From positions 1-36,951 of the forward strand of contig JAJFGZ010000011.1 of the NCBI GenBank assembly GCA_021775855.1: a DNA stretch of 36,951 nucleotides. Reading direction: 5' to 3'. The position numbers and the translations under genes are program-made. Origin of the DNA: Hyphomicrobiales bacterium (GTDB lineage Bacteria; Pseudomonadota; Alphaproteobacteria; Rhizobiales; NORP267). Below the pieces are notes generated by a model. That model was given only the letters and a program-made list of their open reading frames with translations. It was not told where the DNA came from and did not search any database. The number at the start of each line of letters is the position of its first letter. Within the stretch, counting starts at the first letter, position 1. Positions 35,873 to 36,951 of this stretch are shown piece after piece.

Positions 35873-36643
35873 TCAGTCCACAAATCGGTCCGGCCGGTCC
35901 CCCCGCGCAGTCCCCGATTTCCACCGATCCAGATCGAGCTTGAAACGATCCAGGTCGAAGGCGGCGTCCAGCTTTCCGAATTCCTTGAAGATCGTTGTGA
36001 AAAAAACGTGCGCGGAATAATACTCTTCGCGCAGCGCTACCGGCGTCGCCGGGTCGAGAAACATACTGAACGAATAGGTCCGCTGGGCGAGGCAGTCCCG
36101 GGTCGAACTGACCATCCGGGGGACGGTGAAAAAACCCGATCTGGAAAGCCCCTCAAACGCCCAGGCCAGGTCGGGATTGATCTCCGTGCCCGCAACCCCT
36201 TCGTTGCGCACGAGCACAAAACTGGCTTTGCCGACCTCGCTCCGGAAGCTACGCGCGGCAACAATCGAGGCAATCGTCTGGTTGCAGATAAACAGCACCC
36301 GGATCGCGATCCCTTGAAGCTCCGCTGTCGCGATAAAATCGATCTCCCCGATAAGGTCGAGGAACCGCGCAACCTGATGGTGCGGCAGGTCGACAACGTA
36401 ATCGCGCGGCGGCGGGGCCACCACGCTATCGAACAAGGCCATGACGCTACGGGTCCGGGTGAGATCAATCACGCTTGAGCACGCCGTGAATTTTGACGCA
36501 AGATCTCCCCCCGGGCTATCAAGATCGAACACCCGAACGTCACCGCCTTTATGGATTAGATAGTCCGCGAGGAACGACGCGACCAGGGTTTTGCCGGTGC
36601 GCGCCTGATCCGAACAAACAATCGTGAAGGTGGATGCTGACAC
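35873..36643 (-). CDS. ParA/MinD-like ATPase with deviant Walker A motif
   Basis: A 256-residue P-loop protein resembling the ParA/MinD/SIMIBI group. The P-loop SDQARTGKTLVASFLADYL (about 11-29) has the GKT core (17-19) but Gln13 where the ParA signature lysine of KGGxGKT normally lies. The Walker A' motif FDLDSPGGD (39-47) has Asp40 and Asp42, and VVDLP (about 82-86) is a Walker B-like strand. The C terminus is basic and Asp-rich and probably disordered. It starts with GTG 36643, preceded by GGGAGG nine bases upstream. It follows an unidentified gene cut by the right edge, across a long intercistronic hairpin. A role in positioning or partitioning is possible but not demonstrated; the missing lysine argues against a standard dimerising ParA. 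Confidence 0.6.
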   Translation of the reverse strand: MSASTFTIVCSDQARTGKTLVASFLADYLIHKGGDVRVFDLDSPGGDLASKFTACSSVIDLTRTRSVMALFDSVVAPPPRDYVVDLPHHQVARFLDLIGEIDFIATAELQGIAIRVLFICNQTIASIVAARSFRSEVGKASFVLVRNEGVAGTEINPDLAWAFEGLSRSGFFTVPRMVSSTRDCLAQRTYSFSMFLDPATPVALREEYYSAHVFFTTIFKEFGKLDAAFDLDRFKLDLDRWKSGTARGDRPDRFVD

Positions 36644-36658
36644 CGGGACTGCCCTCCC

Positions 36659-36716
36659 AACATCCGGTCGCGGGCAGGGACGCCATTTGGCCTCCCCGCC
36701 CCCGCCGGATGCTGTT
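36659..36716. other. Long imperfect inverted repeat between the ParA-like gene and its upstream gene
   Basis: The arm at 36659-36684 (AACATCCGG, then CGGGCAGGGACGCC) is largely complementary to the arm at 36689-36716 (GGCCTCCCCGCCCCCGCCGG, then ATGCTGTT), separated by only 4 bases. The result is a GC-rich stem of about 25 pairs with small bulges. It fills nearly all of the 80-base gap before the GTG start, without reaching the GGGAGG ribosome site. No T tract follows, so an intercistronic stabilising or attenuating hairpin is more likely than an intrinsic terminator. Confidence 0.5.
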
Positions 36717-36723
36717 TGACCCT

Positions 36724-36951
36724 TTATTCGGCGGCCGCGTGGTCGACTTCAGATACCGGGACCTGATAGCTGCCGGACCCGGTCAGGTCCTCCTTGACGC
36801 CGGCGACGATGCCCTTGATCAGATGCAACCGTTTGAATTCTTTTTCCAGGTCGCTGGTCCATTTGTTCACGTAGCCGCGCAGCACAAATGAATAGCCGGC
36901 CGGTTGCTGATCGGCCGTCTTGTTCTCGAGAAAGTTGTTGAACGTGACGCC
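36724..36951 (-). CDS. C-terminal part of an unidentified protein, cut by the right edge
   Basis: An open frame enters from the right edge on the minus strand and stops at TAA 36726-36724, giving the last 75 residues. The visible sequence is soluble and charged, with a predicted helix (NKWTSDLEKEFKRLHLIKGIVAGVKEDL) and a short acidic tail ending VDHAAAE. I do not recognise the family. It is on the same strand as the ParA-like gene and ends 80 bases before it, so the two may form an operon. The position is right for a partner of the ATPase, but nothing in the fragment shows that. Confidence 0.55.
   Translation of the reverse strand, partial: GVTFNNFLENKTADQQPAGYSFVLRGYVNKWTSDLEKEFKRLHLIKGIVAGVKEDLTGSGSYQVPVSEVDHAAAE

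Overview
The window is about 37 kb of ordinary-looking bacterial chromosome, densely coding on both strands. The organism is most likely an alphaproteobacterium. This rests on the RpoH-type heat-shock sigma factor, the alphaproteobacterial SerC type beside SerA, the tolQ-tolR-tolA-tolB-pal-cpoB-tilS-ftsH-folP-glmM gene order, and a TPP-riboswitch-controlled thiC. The genus cannot be settled from the sequence alone. I see no rRNA, tRNA, CRISPR array, insertion sequence, integrase or phage gene.

Layout. Positions 1-152 hold the tail of an unknown membrane protein. Then comes rpoH (496-1386), with a leader carrying two good promoter candidates, one sigma-32-like and one sigma-70-like. Next are a polytopic membrane protein, a peroxiredoxin-like protein with a strong terminator, and a secreted MliC/SH3/DUF4189 fusion (3142-4119). 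From 4177 to 9401 is a small metabolic/redox neighbourhood: a glutathione transferase, a ThDP-dependent enzyme divergent from an aldehyde dehydrogenase, a cupin and a flavin-type PPOX protein. A secreted peptidoglycan-binding/SPOR-like protein follows, then thiC with its riboswitch, and a large single-pass membrane protein with a Pro-rich region. A soluble reductive-dehalogenase-like Fe-S protein comes next, followed by purA, an EamA transporter and the serC-serA operon with a structured leader. A lone class V aminotransferase separates serC from the cell-envelope block.

The envelope block runs leftward from tolQ (33424) to glmM (22201): the Tol-Pal machine, TilS, FtsH, folate synthesis (FolP) and amino-sugar synthesis (GlmM). 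FtsH has a sigma-32-like promoter of the same design as the one before rpoH, so the sigma factor and a protease known to degrade it in other bacteria may share a heat-shock circuit. The right end has a small unknown membrane protein, a LysR regulator divergent from an SDR dehydrogenase, and a ParA/MinD-like ATPase with a deviant Walker A motif. That ATPase follows the tail of an unidentified gene across a large hairpin.

Most of the content is conserved housekeeping. The parts most worth a second look are the serC leader RNA, the paired sigma-32-like promoters of rpoH and ftsH, the cytoplasmic RdhA-like protein, the MliC-SH3-DUF4189 fusion, and the deviant ParA-like gene at the right edge. I did not find convincing evidence of a wholly new multi-gene system.
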